Source: Breoghania sp037026715 (GTDB lineage Bacteria > Pseudomonadota > Alphaproteobacteria > Rhizobiales > Stappiaceae). Taken from it: a DNA stretch of 64,000 nt. Shown here piece by piece: positions 49,758-58,929 of this stretch (positions within the stretch are counted from its first letter, which is position 1; each line of letters opens with the position of its first letter). Below the pieces are notes generated by a model that saw nothing but the letters and a program-made list of their open reading frames with translations, searched no databases and was not told where the DNA came from. The DNA is taken from contig NZ_JBANCG010000002.1 of the NCBI RefSeq assembly GCF_037026715.1, positions 310,001 through 374,000 on the forward strand, in the 5' to 3' direction. The translations under genes and the position numbers were made by a program.

Positions 49758-50948
49758 TCAGGGCGTGAAAGGGTCGGACTTGTTGAAGATGTCGGCAAAC
49801 GGCGATGCGCCTTCGCCGGCGGACGACGCGGTCGCCGCGCGGTGGTCGCCCGCCTCCATGTCGAGGGCGCCGCGCTCGGAGGGAGCCTTGTAGAGGTGCT
49901 CCCTGTTGGCCTCCACCCATGTCAGGATCTCGGCCACGACGCCGAACCACTCGTCCGGGATATAGGCGTCGATGTCGGTATCGGCGTAGAGCGCGCGGGC
50001 AAGCGGCGGGTGCCGGAAGACCGGCACGCCGGCCTGTTCCGCTTCCGCGCGCAACCGGTGGGCATGGAGGTTGCGGCCCTTGGCGACCACCGTCGGCAGC
50101 GGCGTGACGCCGGGCCGGTAGTCGATGGCGACCGCGAAATGGGTCGGATTGACCACCATCGCGGTGGATTTCCGGGCGCGCTCCACGCCGTCTCCCATGA
50201 TGAGTTCCTGGGCGAGCTGCTTGCGCTGGCCCTTCACCATCGGGTCGCCCTCGCTTTCCTTGTATTCCCGTTTCACCTCGTCCTTCGACATCATAAGGCT
50301 CTTGGTGTGGCTGTGGCGCTGGTACATGAAGTCGAGACCGGCGACGATGACGAAGGCGAGGCCGGCAAACAGCAGGGTCTCCTTCAGGATCCCGGCGGTG
50401 ACCTGAACGAGACAGGGCATGCCGCAGCCGAGCGCGTTCATGTAGGGCGAAATGGCGCCGCGCACGACGTAGAACAGCAGCACCGAGAGAAACACGATCT
50501 TGACGATCGACTTCAGGGTCTCCACGAGCTGTTTCATCGAGAAGATCTTCTTCACACCTTGCGCCGGGTTCACCTTCTCCAGCTTCGGCATGATGTTCTC
50601 GAAGGCGAAGATGCTGCCGAACTGGAGATAGTTGGAGGCGATCGCGGCGGCGATCACCACCCCTAGGATCGGCAGGACGATCAGCGCGCTGTCATGGAAG
50701 GCGGTGGCGATCCCCTGCGCCGCGGCGGTGCGGAAATCCTGCCCGTGAAGCGCTGCGATCTGGTCGATCAGTCCGGCGAGCGTGTCGAAGATCGACCGCG
50801 ACATCATCCAGATATAGGCGATGACCGCGGCGAGCGTCACGGTGGTCACCACCTCCTGGCTGCGCGCGACCTGCCCCTTCTGCCGCGCGTCGCGAACCTT
50901 TTTCGGGGTTGGTTGTTCCGTCTTCTCGCCGGATGACTGCCCGCTCAT
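49758..50948 (-). CDS. sctU: T3SS export apparatus switch protein SctU
   Basis: A 396-residue FlhB/YscU-family protein. GEKTEQPTPKKVRDARQKGQ at residues 7-26 is the family start, four membrane helices run to about residue 205, and NPTH at 267-270 is the self-cleavage site (between Asn and Pro) that switches substrate specificity. After it the conserved GVPVFRHPPLARALY is present. About 45 residues form a polar tail beyond the family core. It overlaps sctT by four bases. It is the last gene of the minus-strand operon. Confidence 0.95.
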   Translation of the reverse strand: MSGQSSGEKTEQPTPKKVRDARQKGQVARSQEVVTTVTLAAVIAYIWMMSRSIFDTLAGLIDQIAALHGQDFRTAAAQGIATAFHDSALIVLPILGVVIAAAIASNYLQFGSIFAFENIMPKLEKVNPAQGVKKIFSMKQLVETLKSIVKIVFLSVLLFYVVRGAISPYMNALGCGMPCLVQVTAGILKETLLFAGLAFVIVAGLDFMYQRHSHTKSLMMSKDEVKREYKESEGDPMVKGQRKQLAQELIMGDGVERARKSTAMVVNPTHFAVAIDYRPGVTPLPTVVAKGRNLHAHRLRAEAEQAGVPVFRHPPLARALYADTDIDAYIPDEWFGVVAEILTWVEANREHLYKAPSERGALDMEAGDHRAATASSAGEGASPFADIFNKSDPFTP

Positions 50949-51820
50949 GGCCGTCCTCCCGCATTGCTCGGCCCGGAGGAGCCCTCGGGTGCGGGCACGC
51001 TGTCGGAGCCGGCCCTCTCCCCGACGGCGAGGAGCTCGTAGAGCCGGTCCACCCAGATCGCGAACTGGCTTTGCTGCCCGGCGGCATGGGGCAGCAACAT
51101 GCCGACGTAGAAGATCAGGATGAAGAGTGCGATGGCGCTCTTGATCGGCATGGCGAGGATGAACACCTGGATCTGCGGCGCGAAGCGGCTGACGAGCGCG
51201 AGCGCGAATTCCGACAGGAACATGATCGCCACCACAGGCGCCGCCATGATGAACATGGTGCGCACGCCGAGATCGAGCACGTCCAGCACGAGGACGGGAA
51301 AATCTGCCGAGATCAGCGGAATGGTCTTCGTCACGGGCCACAGGAGAAAGCTCTGGTAGAGGATGCCGATGACGGTGAGGATGCCGCCGACGGAAAAGAA
51401 GTAGGTGACGAAGGCCTGCGAGAAGAGATTGCCGAGCGGCGATGTCTGGTGGCCCTGAAGGGGATCGATGCTGGAGGCGATCGCCGCGCCGCGCTGGTTG
51501 TCGATGAGGTCGCCGACGGAGGTCACCGTCCAGAACAGCCAGCCGATCATGTAGCCGAAGACGAAGCCGACGACATACTCCTTGGCGAAGAACAGCGCGA
51601 AGGTCGGCAGGTCGTGGCCGATCTCGGGGACATGGGCGAGATTGGCCGGAATGACGGGGAGGGCGAGGCTGAGGATCGTGGCGTTGCGCGCCAGTTTCGG
51701 CACGGCCGAGGCATTGAGGATCTGCGCCGATGCGATGAAGGCGTAGAGCCGCGGCAGCGAGATCAGCAGCGCGAGGATCAGATCCTCGAAGCCGCGAAAG
51801 AGGGTGAGAAGGGCATCCAT
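50945..51820 (-). CDS. sctT: T3SS export apparatus protein SctT
   Basis: A 291-residue membrane protein of the SpaR/YscT/HrcT (FliR) family, with about six to eight hydrophobic segments. It contains DNQRGAAIASSIDPLQGHQT with the family's GaaiA and QtSPlG features (HQTSPLGNLFSQ). Together with SctR and SctS it builds the export gate in the inner membrane. It overlaps sctU and follows sctS by nine bases. It has a polar C-terminal tail of about 30 residues. Confidence 0.93.
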   Translation of the reverse strand: MDALLTLFRGFEDLILALLISLPRLYAFIASAQILNASAVPKLARNATILSLALPVIPANLAHVPEIGHDLPTFALFFAKEYVVGFVFGYMIGWLFWTVTSVGDLIDNQRGAAIASSIDPLQGHQTSPLGNLFSQAFVTYFFSVGGILTVIGILYQSFLLWPVTKTIPLISADFPVLVLDVLDLGVRTMFIMAAPVVAIMFLSEFALALVSRFAPQIQVFILAMPIKSAIALFILIFYVGMLLPHAAGQQSQFAIWVDRLYELLAVGERAGSDSVPAPEGSSGPSNAGGRP

Positions 51821-51829
51821 GGCGCGCGC

Positions 51830-52099
51830 CTAGCGGATCAGGTCCGGGAAATTGTCGAAAAGCTTCATCGTGAAGGTGAGCATTTCGCTTCCCAGGAGCC
51901 CGGCCGTGGCGGCGATGGTGATGGCGACGGCGATCAGCTTGACCGCGAAGGAGAGGGTCTGTTCCTGGATCTGGGTGAGCGCCTGCAGCAGGCTCACGAC
52001 GATGCCGACGACGGAGGCCACGATGATCGGCGGCATCGACAGCAGCAGCACCAGCATCATCGATTCCGTGATCACATGGACGATATCAGACGGGGACAT
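51830..52099 (-). CDS. sctS: T3SS export apparatus protein SctS
   Basis: An 89-residue FliQ/YscS/HrcS family protein with two membrane helices: ESMMLVLLLSMPPIIVASVV and VKLIAVAITIAATAGLLG, joined by GIVVSLLQALTQIQEQTLSF, a highly conserved loop. It is part of the SctRST export gate. The ATG is at 52097-52099; the longer open frame upstream is the antisense-like extension within sctR. Confidence 0.95.
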   Translation of the reverse strand: MSPSDIVHVITESMMLVLLLSMPPIIVASVVGIVVSLLQALTQIQEQTLSFAVKLIAVAITIAATAGLLGSEMLTFTMKLFDNFPDLIR

Positions 52100-52107
52100 C
52101 GGCAGCC

Positions 52108-52746
52108 CTACACATAGGTTTTCACCAGACCGAGAATGAGCCGCGACCAGCCGTCGACCATGACGAAGAGAAACAGCTTGAAGGGCAGCGAAATGGTCAG
52201 CGGCGAGACCATCATCATGCCCATGGCAAGCAGGATGTTGGACACGATCAGGTCGATCGCGATGAACGGCAGATAGAGCAGGAAGCCGATCTCGAAGGCC
52301 TCGCGCAGCTGGCTGACGGTGAAGGCGGGCAGCATGACCGCGATGTTGTCGGCATCGACGCGCGCCGCCAGCTCCGGCGGCCACAGCGCGGCGGTCGCCT
52401 TCAGGAAGAACTGGCGCTCGCGCTCGTCGGCATGGCGATCGAGAAAGCCCAGCAGCGGCCCCTTGGCGGCGTTGTAGGTCTGCTGCAGTCCTTCCAGCGA
52501 ATTGTAGGAGAAATGCCCGTCCTTCAGGATGTCGTAGGTCTGGATGAAGACCGGTGCCATGATGTAGCCGGACAGGATGATCGCCAGCGCGTTCAGCGCC
52601 ATGTTGGGCGGGATCTGCTGCACGCCGAGGGCGTTGCGCACCAGCAGCAGCACCACCGCGATCTTGATGAAGGATGTGGCGACGACGGCCAGAAACGGCA
52701 CCAGCGCGGCGCCGGCCAGAACCATGATGAGATTGAGTGGATCCAT
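52108..52746 (-). CDS. sctR: T3SS export apparatus protein SctR
   Basis: A 212-residue FliP/YscR/HrcR family protein. FIKIAVVLLLVRNALGVQQIPPNMALN (read as TSFIKIAVVLLLVRNALG then QQIPPN) is the hallmark, and near the C-terminus LLYLPFIAIDLIVSNILLAM and MMMVSPLTISLPFKL follow. It forms the pentameric core of the export gate. It starts after a 147-bp gap from sctQ that shows no clear promoter. Confidence 0.95.
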   Translation of the reverse strand: MDPLNLIMVLAGAALVPFLAVVATSFIKIAVVLLLVRNALGVQQIPPNMALNALAIILSGYIMAPVFIQTYDILKDGHFSYNSLEGLQQTYNAAKGPLLGFLDRHADERERQFFLKATAALWPPELAARVDADNIAVMLPAFTVSQLREAFEIGFLLYLPFIAIDLIVSNILLAMGMMMVSPLTISLPFKLFLFVMVDGWSRLILGLVKTYV

Positions 52747-52893
52747 GTCCCGCCTGAAAGCCTCCCTTCGCGCAGCGTGTCGATCGTGAGCCGGTTCCCC
52801 GTCGTTTCGGCCCCTCGCGGCCTTGTCCGCTCACCGCCATTCCCGCCCCGTTCTTGAGCCCCGTTCATGGGCCCCGTTGATGGGACCGCGCCC

Positions 52894-53982
52894 TCAGGCT
52901 TCGCCGAGAAAGACCCGCGTCAGTCGGGCGGCGAGGCGGGTGTCGAGGCGCACGAGGTCGCCTTCCGCGATGACCTGATCGCGGACCCTGAGCGTCACCT
53001 GCGTGGCGTCCGCGCTTATCTCTGCGGGCAGCGGCACCGCCGCTCCCACCTGCCAGGCCTCGATCTCGTCGAGCGTCACGAGTGCTGAGCCGAGGCTGAA
53101 GGTGACGGACGCCGTCAGGACGGGCGCGGCCGCTATCGGTTCCTGTTTCGGCTCGCGCGCGGGTTCCGGCGTGGTCTCGTCCTCGGTGCGCGCGGTTGCG
53201 GCTTCGGTTTCCATGGGCTCGTCTCCGCTGAACGGTTTGATGAAAAGGCACCGCCAGTCCTGTTCCGCCTTCTCGAAGGTGTAGAGATGGCCATCGGCCA
53301 GCACCGCGCGGGTCTCCGCCTGCGCGAGCGCGCCGAACAGCACCACGTCGCCCGCTTCCAGCGCCCTGATCTCGCGAACCGGCAGCCGGGCCTTGCCGGC
53401 CAGTCGCAACGCTGGCGTCCTGATCCGTGAGCGCAGACGGCTGTGAACCTGCCGGGCGGCAGGCGCCTGCGCTTTCAGGAGCGCACAAAGGTCGGCCGGG
53501 CTGATCCCGACGCGAAACAGGATCGGCGCATCGCCGAAGCCTGACAGGCTGCACGAAAACCACTGCGCCGCCGCTGCAGCATCGTCCGTCGACAGCCGAT
53601 CGGCGAAAACGGAGCCGTCAAGCGCGGCCCTTTCGGCGAGAAAGTCCGGCAGCGCGCCGATCAGCGTCCATGCCATGCCGTCCAGCAGGGCCTGCGAGAG
53701 GACGGGCGGCATGTCCGCGAGATCGTCCACATCCAGGTCCACACCGCAGATCGCGGCGAAGGGAAACTGCTCCACCTGAAGAAACAGCCGTTCGGTGCCG
53801 CCGAAACCGATCTGTCGGACCAGCCCGTCCCGCGGTCCAGAAGGCGCGGGGCGAAAGCCGAAGGTTGCGTTCTTTTCGGCAAGCTCCACCGGCTGGTCGG
53901 CATGGCTCATCAGCGCGTTCCAGAGCGTGACATCCTCAAGATCGAGCCGCAGGTCGCGCGCCTGCCAGTTGGGCGCGTTCAT
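52894..53982 (-). CDS. sctQ: T3SS cytosolic ring (C-ring) protein SctQ
   Basis: A 362-residue YscQ/HrcQ-like protein. The C-terminal 75 residues (VTFSLGSALVTLDEIEAWQV, VPLPAEISADATQVTLRVRD, IAEGDLVRLDTRLAARLTRV) are a SpoA domain shared with FliN. The middle has a weaker SpoA-like segment, and an acidic Glu/Pro/Thr linker lies at about 255-285. SctQ forms sorting-platform pods with SctK and SctL. An internal start giving a short SctQ-C product is possible, but no convincing site was found. It overlaps sctP by four bases. Confidence 0.88.
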   Translation of the reverse strand: MNAPNWQARDLRLDLEDVTLWNALMSHADQPVELAEKNATFGFRPAPSGPRDGLVRQIGFGGTERLFLQVEQFPFAAICGVDLDVDDLADMPPVLSQALLDGMAWTLIGALPDFLAERAALDGSVFADRLSTDDAAAAAQWFSCSLSGFGDAPILFRVGISPADLCALLKAQAPAARQVHSRLRSRIRTPALRLAGKARLPVREIRALEAGDVVLFGALAQAETRAVLADGHLYTFEKAEQDWRCLFIKPFSGDEPMETEAATARTEDETTPEPAREPKQEPIAAAPVLTASVTFSLGSALVTLDEIEAWQVGAAVPLPAEISADATQVTLRVRDQVIAEGDLVRLDTRLAARLTRVFLGEA

Positions 53983-54779
53983 CGCCCGCGCTCCGGCTGC
54001 CGGAAGAGCGTGCCGAGGTCGGAACCCCCGCCCGGCTCGATCGTGGCGTCCGCGTCGCCGGCCTCATCATCGGGCGACCGGATTTGCTGGAAGACTTTCA
54101 CGCCGTGACGGGGGTAGCGCGCCTGCAGGGCATGGGCGAGCTGGGTGGCGGCGGCAAGGAGCGCCGCATCGGGATCTGCGGGATCGACACCGTGGCGAAA
54201 GACGAGGCCGACCGTCAGCGTCGCGCCGTCCATGCGGACGGTAAAGCCCGACAGGGCCCCGGCCGCGCCATCGTGCGGGATGCTTAGCGAAAACGTCGCC
54301 GGAACGGGGGCGGGACCGGGGCGCAGGGCGGCGTCGAGGCGTGTGCCGACGACCTGCACGATCCTGTCGATGCGTGCCGCGATCTCTCCTTGGGGGACGG
54401 GCGCGCGATCGGGAAGGGGAGAGGCTCTCCTGTCGCAAAGCGGGACCTCGAGACTGGCCAGAAGCACGAAGGGCTGTCCCGCCTCGCCATGGCGCTTGCC
54501 CGCTCCCTGGACGCCTCGCTCTTCGGCGTCCCGCCCCTCATTGCGGGCCTGCGTCAGCCGTTCCTCGAACCGCGCCAGCCGCTCGTCGAACGCGCCGCCG
54601 GGCATCCGTCTGTGCCTCCCGCCGGAGCCCGATCCCTTCGGATAGTCGTGTCCGTCCGCAAAGCCGTTTTCGGCGCCCCCGTTCGAAAACCCGTTTTCCG
54701 AACGCCCCTCGCGCCCGCTCATGCCGGGAAGGCTTGCGTGCCGCGCGTGGGCGGCGGTGGTGCGATCAACGTTTGTCAT
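53979..54779 (-). CDS. sctP: T3SS needle-length regulator SctP (YscP-like)
   Basis: A 266-residue protein. The N-terminal 100 residues are Gly/Asn/Arg-rich and disordered, then a helical part and a C-terminal globular region with FTVRMDGATLTVGLVFRHGV, LLAAATQLAHALQARYPRHG. Sequence conservation is low, as usual for this family; the call rests on the position between sctO and sctQ, size and composition. The start is the Met of MTNVDRT at 54779, overlapping sctO as ATGA. Confidence 0.7.
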   Translation of the reverse strand: MTNVDRTTAAHARHASLPGMSGREGRSENGFSNGGAENGFADGHDYPKGSGSGGRHRRMPGGAFDERLARFEERLTQARNEGRDAEERGVQGAGKRHGEAGQPFVLLASLEVPLCDRRASPLPDRAPVPQGEIAARIDRIVQVVGTRLDAALRPGPAPVPATFSLSIPHDGAAGALSGFTVRMDGATLTVGLVFRHGVDPADPDAALLAAATQLAHALQARYPRHGVKVFQQIRSPDDEAGDADATIEPGGGSDLGTLFRQPERGR

Positions 54780-55255
54780 AGGGGAAGGGACCGTGCCTTG
54801 CAGAACAAGTCCTCGATCTCCGCTTCTTCCTTGCCCTCGGCGGCCATGAACTGCTCCATGCGCATGTCGTCGAGCATGGTGTCGTATTTTTCGCGGGTCT
54901 TCTGTGCCGCTTGATACGCGCGGCGCGCATCTTCCTCCTCCTGCGCAAGGCGCCGGCACTGCTGGATCGCCATTTCCAGCTCGTCCTTCAGCCGCTCGTG
55001 GTCCTTTTGCAGAAGCAGGACCTTTTCCTTGGTCTCGTCGATGGCCTCGTGCCTGACCGGCTTCATCATGATCGGCCGGAAGATCGCGTCCTCGCGCTCG
55101 ATCAGCGTCGCCTCGCTCTGCGCCACCGCCTGTTCGCGCTCCTGCCTGATGCGGCCCGCCCGGCGCAATTCTTCGCGCTTGGCGGTCAGCGCCCGCAGCG
55201 CCGCGTCCTCGCGCGTCGCCTTGACCCGCGCCAGGATCGCGAACTTGCCGATCAT
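54776..55255 (-). CDS. sctO: T3SS ATPase stalk protein SctO
   Basis: A 159-residue, highly charged, helical protein that would form a two-stranded coiled coil, as in YscO/FliJ. LRALTAKREELRRAGRIRQE and DETKEKVLLLQKDHERLKDE (split as KEKVLLLQKDHERLKDELEM) show heptads. SctO enters the ATPase ring like the gamma stalk of F-ATPase and contacts SctV. It overlaps sctN upstream and sctP downstream by four bases each. Confidence 0.85.
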   Translation of the reverse strand: MIGKFAILARVKATREDAALRALTAKREELRRAGRIRQEREQAVAQSEATLIEREDAIFRPIMMKPVRHEAIDETKEKVLLLQKDHERLKDELEMAIQQCRRLAQEEEDARRAYQAAQKTREKYDTMLDDMRMEQFMAAEGKEEAEIEDLFCKARSLPL

Positions 55256-56634
55256 TTGAGGACGGCTTTCAGCTTGGCGAGCGTGTCGTCGAACGTGTCG
55301 AATTCGTCGGTGCGCTGGCGCAGGAAGTCGTTGATCGCGCCGTATCTGGCAATCGCCTGATCGGCGGCCGGGTCGCTGCCCTGCTTGTATTCGCCGATCT
55401 TCACCAGCAACTCGACATCGGCATAGGTGGCCAGCAGGCTGTTCAGCTTGCCCGCCAGCTCCCGGTGCTCCGGCGAGACGATGGCCGTCATCACGCGGCT
55501 CTTGGAGGCGAGAATGTCGATGGCCGGGTAATGGTTGGAGGCCGCCAGCTTGCGCGACAGGATGATGTGGCCGTCGAGAATGGAGCGGGTCTCGTCCGCC
55601 ACGGGCTCGTTCATGTCGTCGCCCTCCACCAGCACCGCGTACATGGCGGTGATCGAGCCCTTGTCGTTCATGCCGACCCGCTCCATCAGTTTGGGCAGGT
55701 TGGCGAAGACGGAGGGCGGAAAGCCGCGCCGCGTCGGCGGTTCGCCCGCCGCAAGACCGATCTCGCGCTGGGCGCGGGCAAAGCGCGTGACGGAATCCAT
55801 CAGGAACAGCACGCGCTTGCCCTGATCGCGGAAATATTCCGCGATTGCCGTGGCCACGAAGGCCGCCTTGGCGCGCTCCATGGAACTCTTGTCGGAGGTG
55901 GCGACCACCAGAATGGCCTTGGCCATGCCGTCCGGGCCGAGGTCATGTTCGATGAATTCGCGCACCTCGCGCCCGCGCTCGCCGATCAGCGCCATCACGG
56001 TCACGTCCACGTCCGCCCCCTTGACCAGCATCGACAGGAGCGTGGACTTGCCACCGCCGGCGGCGGCGAAGATCCCCATCCGCTGGCCTTCGCCGGTGGT
56101 CAGGATGCCGTCGAGCGCGCGGATGCCCATGGAAATCGGGCTGTCGATCATCCGCCGGGTCATCGGGTCGGGCGGGTCCTGGTAGACCGGGTAATGGGCC
56201 TGCGGCGTGAACGCTTCCGCCTTGCCGTCGATGAAGTTGCCCATGCCGTCCAGAACCCGGCCCTTGAGCCCCTCGCCGACGGGAACCTGTTGCACGCGGC
56301 CCGTTGGATGGACCTCGGTGCGCGGGGCGACGCCGTGGGTCTCTCCGATGGGCGACAGCAGCGCCTCCTGTCCGGCGAACCCCACGACCTCGGCCATCAG
56401 CCGCTGGCCGGTCTTGCGGGTGTAAAGCTCCACGATCTCGCCGATCTGGACGTCGGAGATCACCGCATGGATGATCGTGCCGATGACCTTGGTCACCCGC
56501 CCGCTCATCCGGTAGGCGTCGTGTTCGCCGAGCGCCCGGGAAAGGGCCGGGGCGAACCGGTCAAGCCGGCCATCGAGCAGCGCCCGCCGCCGGGCGATGG
56601 CCGCCGCATGGCCCTCCGGCTTCGCGCCCGTCAT
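55252..56634 (-). CDS. sctN: T3SS ATPase SctN
   Basis: A 460-residue ATPase of the YscN/FliI family. The P-loop FAAAGGGKST lies at about 189-198, GERGREVREFIE follows, Walker B is VLFLMDSVTRFA, and the AAGEPPTRRGFPPSVFA segment is characteristic of the family. It unfolds substrates and releases chaperones at the base of the injectisome. The C-terminal chaperone-binding domain is complete. It overlaps both neighbours by four bases. Confidence 0.97.
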   Translation of the reverse strand: MTGAKPEGHAAAIARRRALLDGRLDRFAPALSRALGEHDAYRMSGRVTKVIGTIIHAVISDVQIGEIVELYTRKTGQRLMAEVVGFAGQEALLSPIGETHGVAPRTEVHPTGRVQQVPVGEGLKGRVLDGMGNFIDGKAEAFTPQAHYPVYQDPPDPMTRRMIDSPISMGIRALDGILTTGEGQRMGIFAAAGGGKSTLLSMLVKGADVDVTVMALIGERGREVREFIEHDLGPDGMAKAILVVATSDKSSMERAKAAFVATAIAEYFRDQGKRVLFLMDSVTRFARAQREIGLAAGEPPTRRGFPPSVFANLPKLMERVGMNDKGSITAMYAVLVEGDDMNEPVADETRSILDGHIILSRKLAASNHYPAIDILASKSRVMTAIVSPEHRELAGKLNSLLATYADVELLVKIGEYKQGSDPAADQAIARYGAINDFLRQRTDEFDTFDDTLAKLKAVLK

Positions 56635-57338
56635 GGCGCATCCCCGTCGCGGTTGCCCCCATCGGCCTGGGGGGCTATGAGGCCCTCAACCGGGGGCTCC
56701 GCGCCCAGTATCGTGGCAAGATTGGCGACCGCGGCATCGATGATGGCCTCCATCCGGTCGATCTGGTCGCCGAGATCGCATTCGATCCGGCCGATCCGGG
56801 ATTCGACGATGATATTGGGCGCAATAAGAGCCGCATCCTCGATCAGATCGATGGTCTTGGCTTCGGGAAACAGCGTCTCAAGGCGCGTGGCGACCGGCGC
56901 GAAAGCTGCCGCGAGACCGGGGGCGACATGGATCTGGATCTGTCTTTCGTGGCGCATCTTGCGCAGCGCGCCCGCCGCCGCTTCCTCGGCAAGTCGCAGA
57001 TCGTCGAAGGTCGAGATGATCTTGCGCACGCAGGATTTCACCAGCTCGGCCAGATCCGCCTCCAGGTGCCGAAGCCTCGTGTCGAGATGGGCCGCTTCGG
57101 CGAGAAGCCGCGACAGCGCATCCTCTTCCGCCGCCTGCCGCCCCTCCCGGTAGCCGCGTTCCCTTTCCGCGCGATGGTGCTCTTCCGCGTCCCGGCGGAT
57201 GTCGTGTGCGTGTTGCCGGGCGGCGAGAACGATGCCGCGCGCCTCATCGAGCGGCACCATCTCGCGGGCCTTCAGCACGCCGTCGCCGCTCGAGACGGCG
57301 TGTTCGAGCGTACGCAGATCATAGACGAGGCCGGTCAT
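56631..57338 (-). CDS. sctL: T3SS ATPase regulator/stator SctL
   Basis: A 235-residue YscL/HrpE/FliH-like protein. The N-terminal half is a long charged helix, HAHDIRRDAEEHHRAERERG, ending in the spoke-like segment YREGRQAAEEDALSRLLAEA. The C-terminal half (VSSFDDL-type ISTFDDLRLAEEAAAGALRK, IVESRIGRIECDLGDQIDRM) resembles the delta subunit of ATPases. It links the SctN hexamer to the SctQ pods. It overlaps sctK and sctN by four bases. Confidence 0.9.
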   Translation of the reverse strand: MTGLVYDLRTLEHAVSSGDGVLKAREMVPLDEARGIVLAARQHAHDIRRDAEEHHRAERERGYREGRQAAEEDALSRLLAEAAHLDTRLRHLEADLAELVKSCVRKIISTFDDLRLAEEAAAGALRKMRHERQIQIHVAPGLAAAFAPVATRLETLFPEAKTIDLIEDAALIAPNIIVESRIGRIECDLGDQIDRMEAIIDAAVANLATILGAEPPVEGLIAPQADGGNRDGDAP

Positions 57339-58084
57339 GCGATCCCCCTGCGGGCAAGCAGCGTTTTCAGCTCCAAGATTTGGATTTCGCTGATGGTGTC
57401 GCCGGTGTGGAGGTGCCGGCGCAGGGCGTTGGGGAAGCGGAAGGCGAGCAGCGTCGCCGCCGTCCGGTGCGTCGCGCGGGCAAACGCCATCAGCGTTTTC
57501 AGCCCCTCCAGGACCAGCACGTGCGGCCCGGCCTCGTCCGCCGGCTCCCTGTCCACCTGTTCCCTGTCCAGTTCGGCTTCAAGGCGCACATGCGCGCTGC
57601 GCACCGGCAGATTGGGGAAGAAGACCGGAACCTCGCGCAGCGCGACCACGAAAGCCTCCGCCCCGAGGATCGCCTGCGCCTTCTGCCGGGTCGATTTGAG
57701 AACGCAGGCCCGGATCTGCGGATAAAGCTGCGCCGCCGCGCAATATCTCGATATCTCCAGCAGCCTATCGGGCGCGAGTTTGAGGAAGGCGACCGCCAGT
57801 TTCGCATCAGCGTTTCCGGCAAGCGCCTCGGCAAGCCGTGGCTCGATGGCCAGATCCGTCAGGCCCAGATGCCGGGAAAGCGCAAGGTTCAGCGGCTTTC
57901 GAAACGGCGGCAGCGCGGCGATCTTGCGAAGATCGCCCGCGTTCAGCGGGGGAAGGACGAGGTGATCCGCGTGCAGATGGGAAAGTGGGCGCGCGATATG
58001 GGCGGCCAGCAGGGCGAGATCGCCGAGCGCGGCGAGACTGGCCGGCAAGGGGAGAGGCGGTGCGGAGGGGCCCGTCGTTTCCAC
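57335..58084 (-). CDS. sctK: T3SS sorting-platform protein SctK
   Basis: A protein of about 249 residues, similar in size and features to YscK/PscK/OrgA. The pattern FRKPLNLALSRHLGLTD and AVAFLKLAPDRLLEISRYCA, with late FPNALRRHLHTGD, fits the family. It links the SctQ pods to the inner-membrane ring. The start is taken as GTG at 58084, four bases after the sctJ stop with GAGGAG upstream; the longer open frame reads through sctJ. Conservation is low, so position supports the call. Confidence 0.75.
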   Translation of the reverse strand: METTGPSAPPLPLPASLAALGDLALLAAHIARPLSHLHADHLVLPPLNAGDLRKIAALPPFRKPLNLALSRHLGLTDLAIEPRLAEALAGNADAKLAVAFLKLAPDRLLEISRYCAAAQLYPQIRACVLKSTRQKAQAILGAEAFVVALREVPVFFPNLPVRSAHVRLEAELDREQVDREPADEAGPHVLVLEGLKTLMAFARATHRTAATLLAFRFPNALRRHLHTGDTISEIQILELKTLLARRGIA

Positions 58085-58088
58085 GCAC

Positions 58089-58919
58089 CTACTCCTCGGT
58101 CTGTGTTTGCTGAACGAGTTGGGCTTCTGCCAGCCGTCTCGCGCCGCGCGCCCTGACGAAGCCGTAGGCGGTGACGGCATTGGACAAGACGAGCAGCGTC
58201 ATCAGGGCGAGCGCGCCGCCGGCAAGCTGCCAGAAGAAGCGCTCGTCGCTCTCCCGCACGCCGAGGCCCGGCAGGAGTTCCGCCACCATGGAGCGCGGCT
58301 GCTGGTTGAGCACCTGCGGCCGCTCCGCCTCCACCATCACCACCGACACGTTTTCGTACTCCACCCCCTCGATCGCGTTGGCGACGAGACGGCGGATCTG
58401 CGGCACGAAAAAATCGAGACTGACGCCGATCCGGTGCTTGATGAACACCGCCGCCGAGGAGGGCTTGATCTGCTCGCCGAGGCCCGGGTCCTCCGGCAGC
58501 ACGATATGGACGCGCGCGGTCAGCACGCCGTCGATCTCGCTCAGGGTCTTGGAGACTTCTTCCGCAAGCGCGTAGATGAAGCGGACCCGTTCCTCGAAGG
58601 GCGAGGACATGATCCCGCTCTTCTTGAAGACATCGCCGATGGAATCGCGCGCCTCGCGGGGGTAGCCGTTCTGGTTCAGGATCTGGATGGCACGCGCCAG
58701 CTCGTCCTTCTCCACCAGCAGCGTGACCCCGTCCTTGGCCATGTACTGCTTGTCGGCGCTGACGCCGTTTGCCTGAAGGATCGCGAGCATCTCGTTCGCG
58801 TCGCGCTCGGCAAGCCCGCTGTAGAGGTCCAGCTTGCACGCGCCCAGCGAAAGACAGAGCCCGACGAGGACCGCAAAGCGCGCAAGGACGGATTTCGTGA
58901 AACGTGGCATCGCGTGCAA
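58089..58919 (-). CDS. sctJ: T3SS inner-membrane ring lipoprotein SctJ
   Basis: A 276-residue YscJ/EscJ/HrcJ lipoprotein. A signal peptide with lipobox LGAC puts the lipidated Cys at residue 28. The ring-building motifs LYSGLAERDANEMLAILQAN, NGYPREARDSIGDVF and LPEDPGLGEQIKPSSAAVFI are present, and a C-terminal membrane helix lies around 228-250. It forms the 24-fold inner ring in the periplasm. Confidence 0.96.
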   Translation of the reverse strand: MHAMPRFTKSVLARFAVLVGLCLSLGACKLDLYSGLAERDANEMLAILQANGVSADKQYMAKDGVTLLVEKDELARAIQILNQNGYPREARDSIGDVFKKSGIMSSPFEERVRFIYALAEEVSKTLSEIDGVLTARVHIVLPEDPGLGEQIKPSSAAVFIKHRIGVSLDFFVPQIRRLVANAIEGVEYENVSVVMVEAERPQVLNQQPRSMVAELLPGLGVRESDERFFWQLAGGALALMTLLVLSNAVTAYGFVRARGARRLAEAQLVQQTQTEE

Positions 58920-58929
58920 GGTCCTGTTT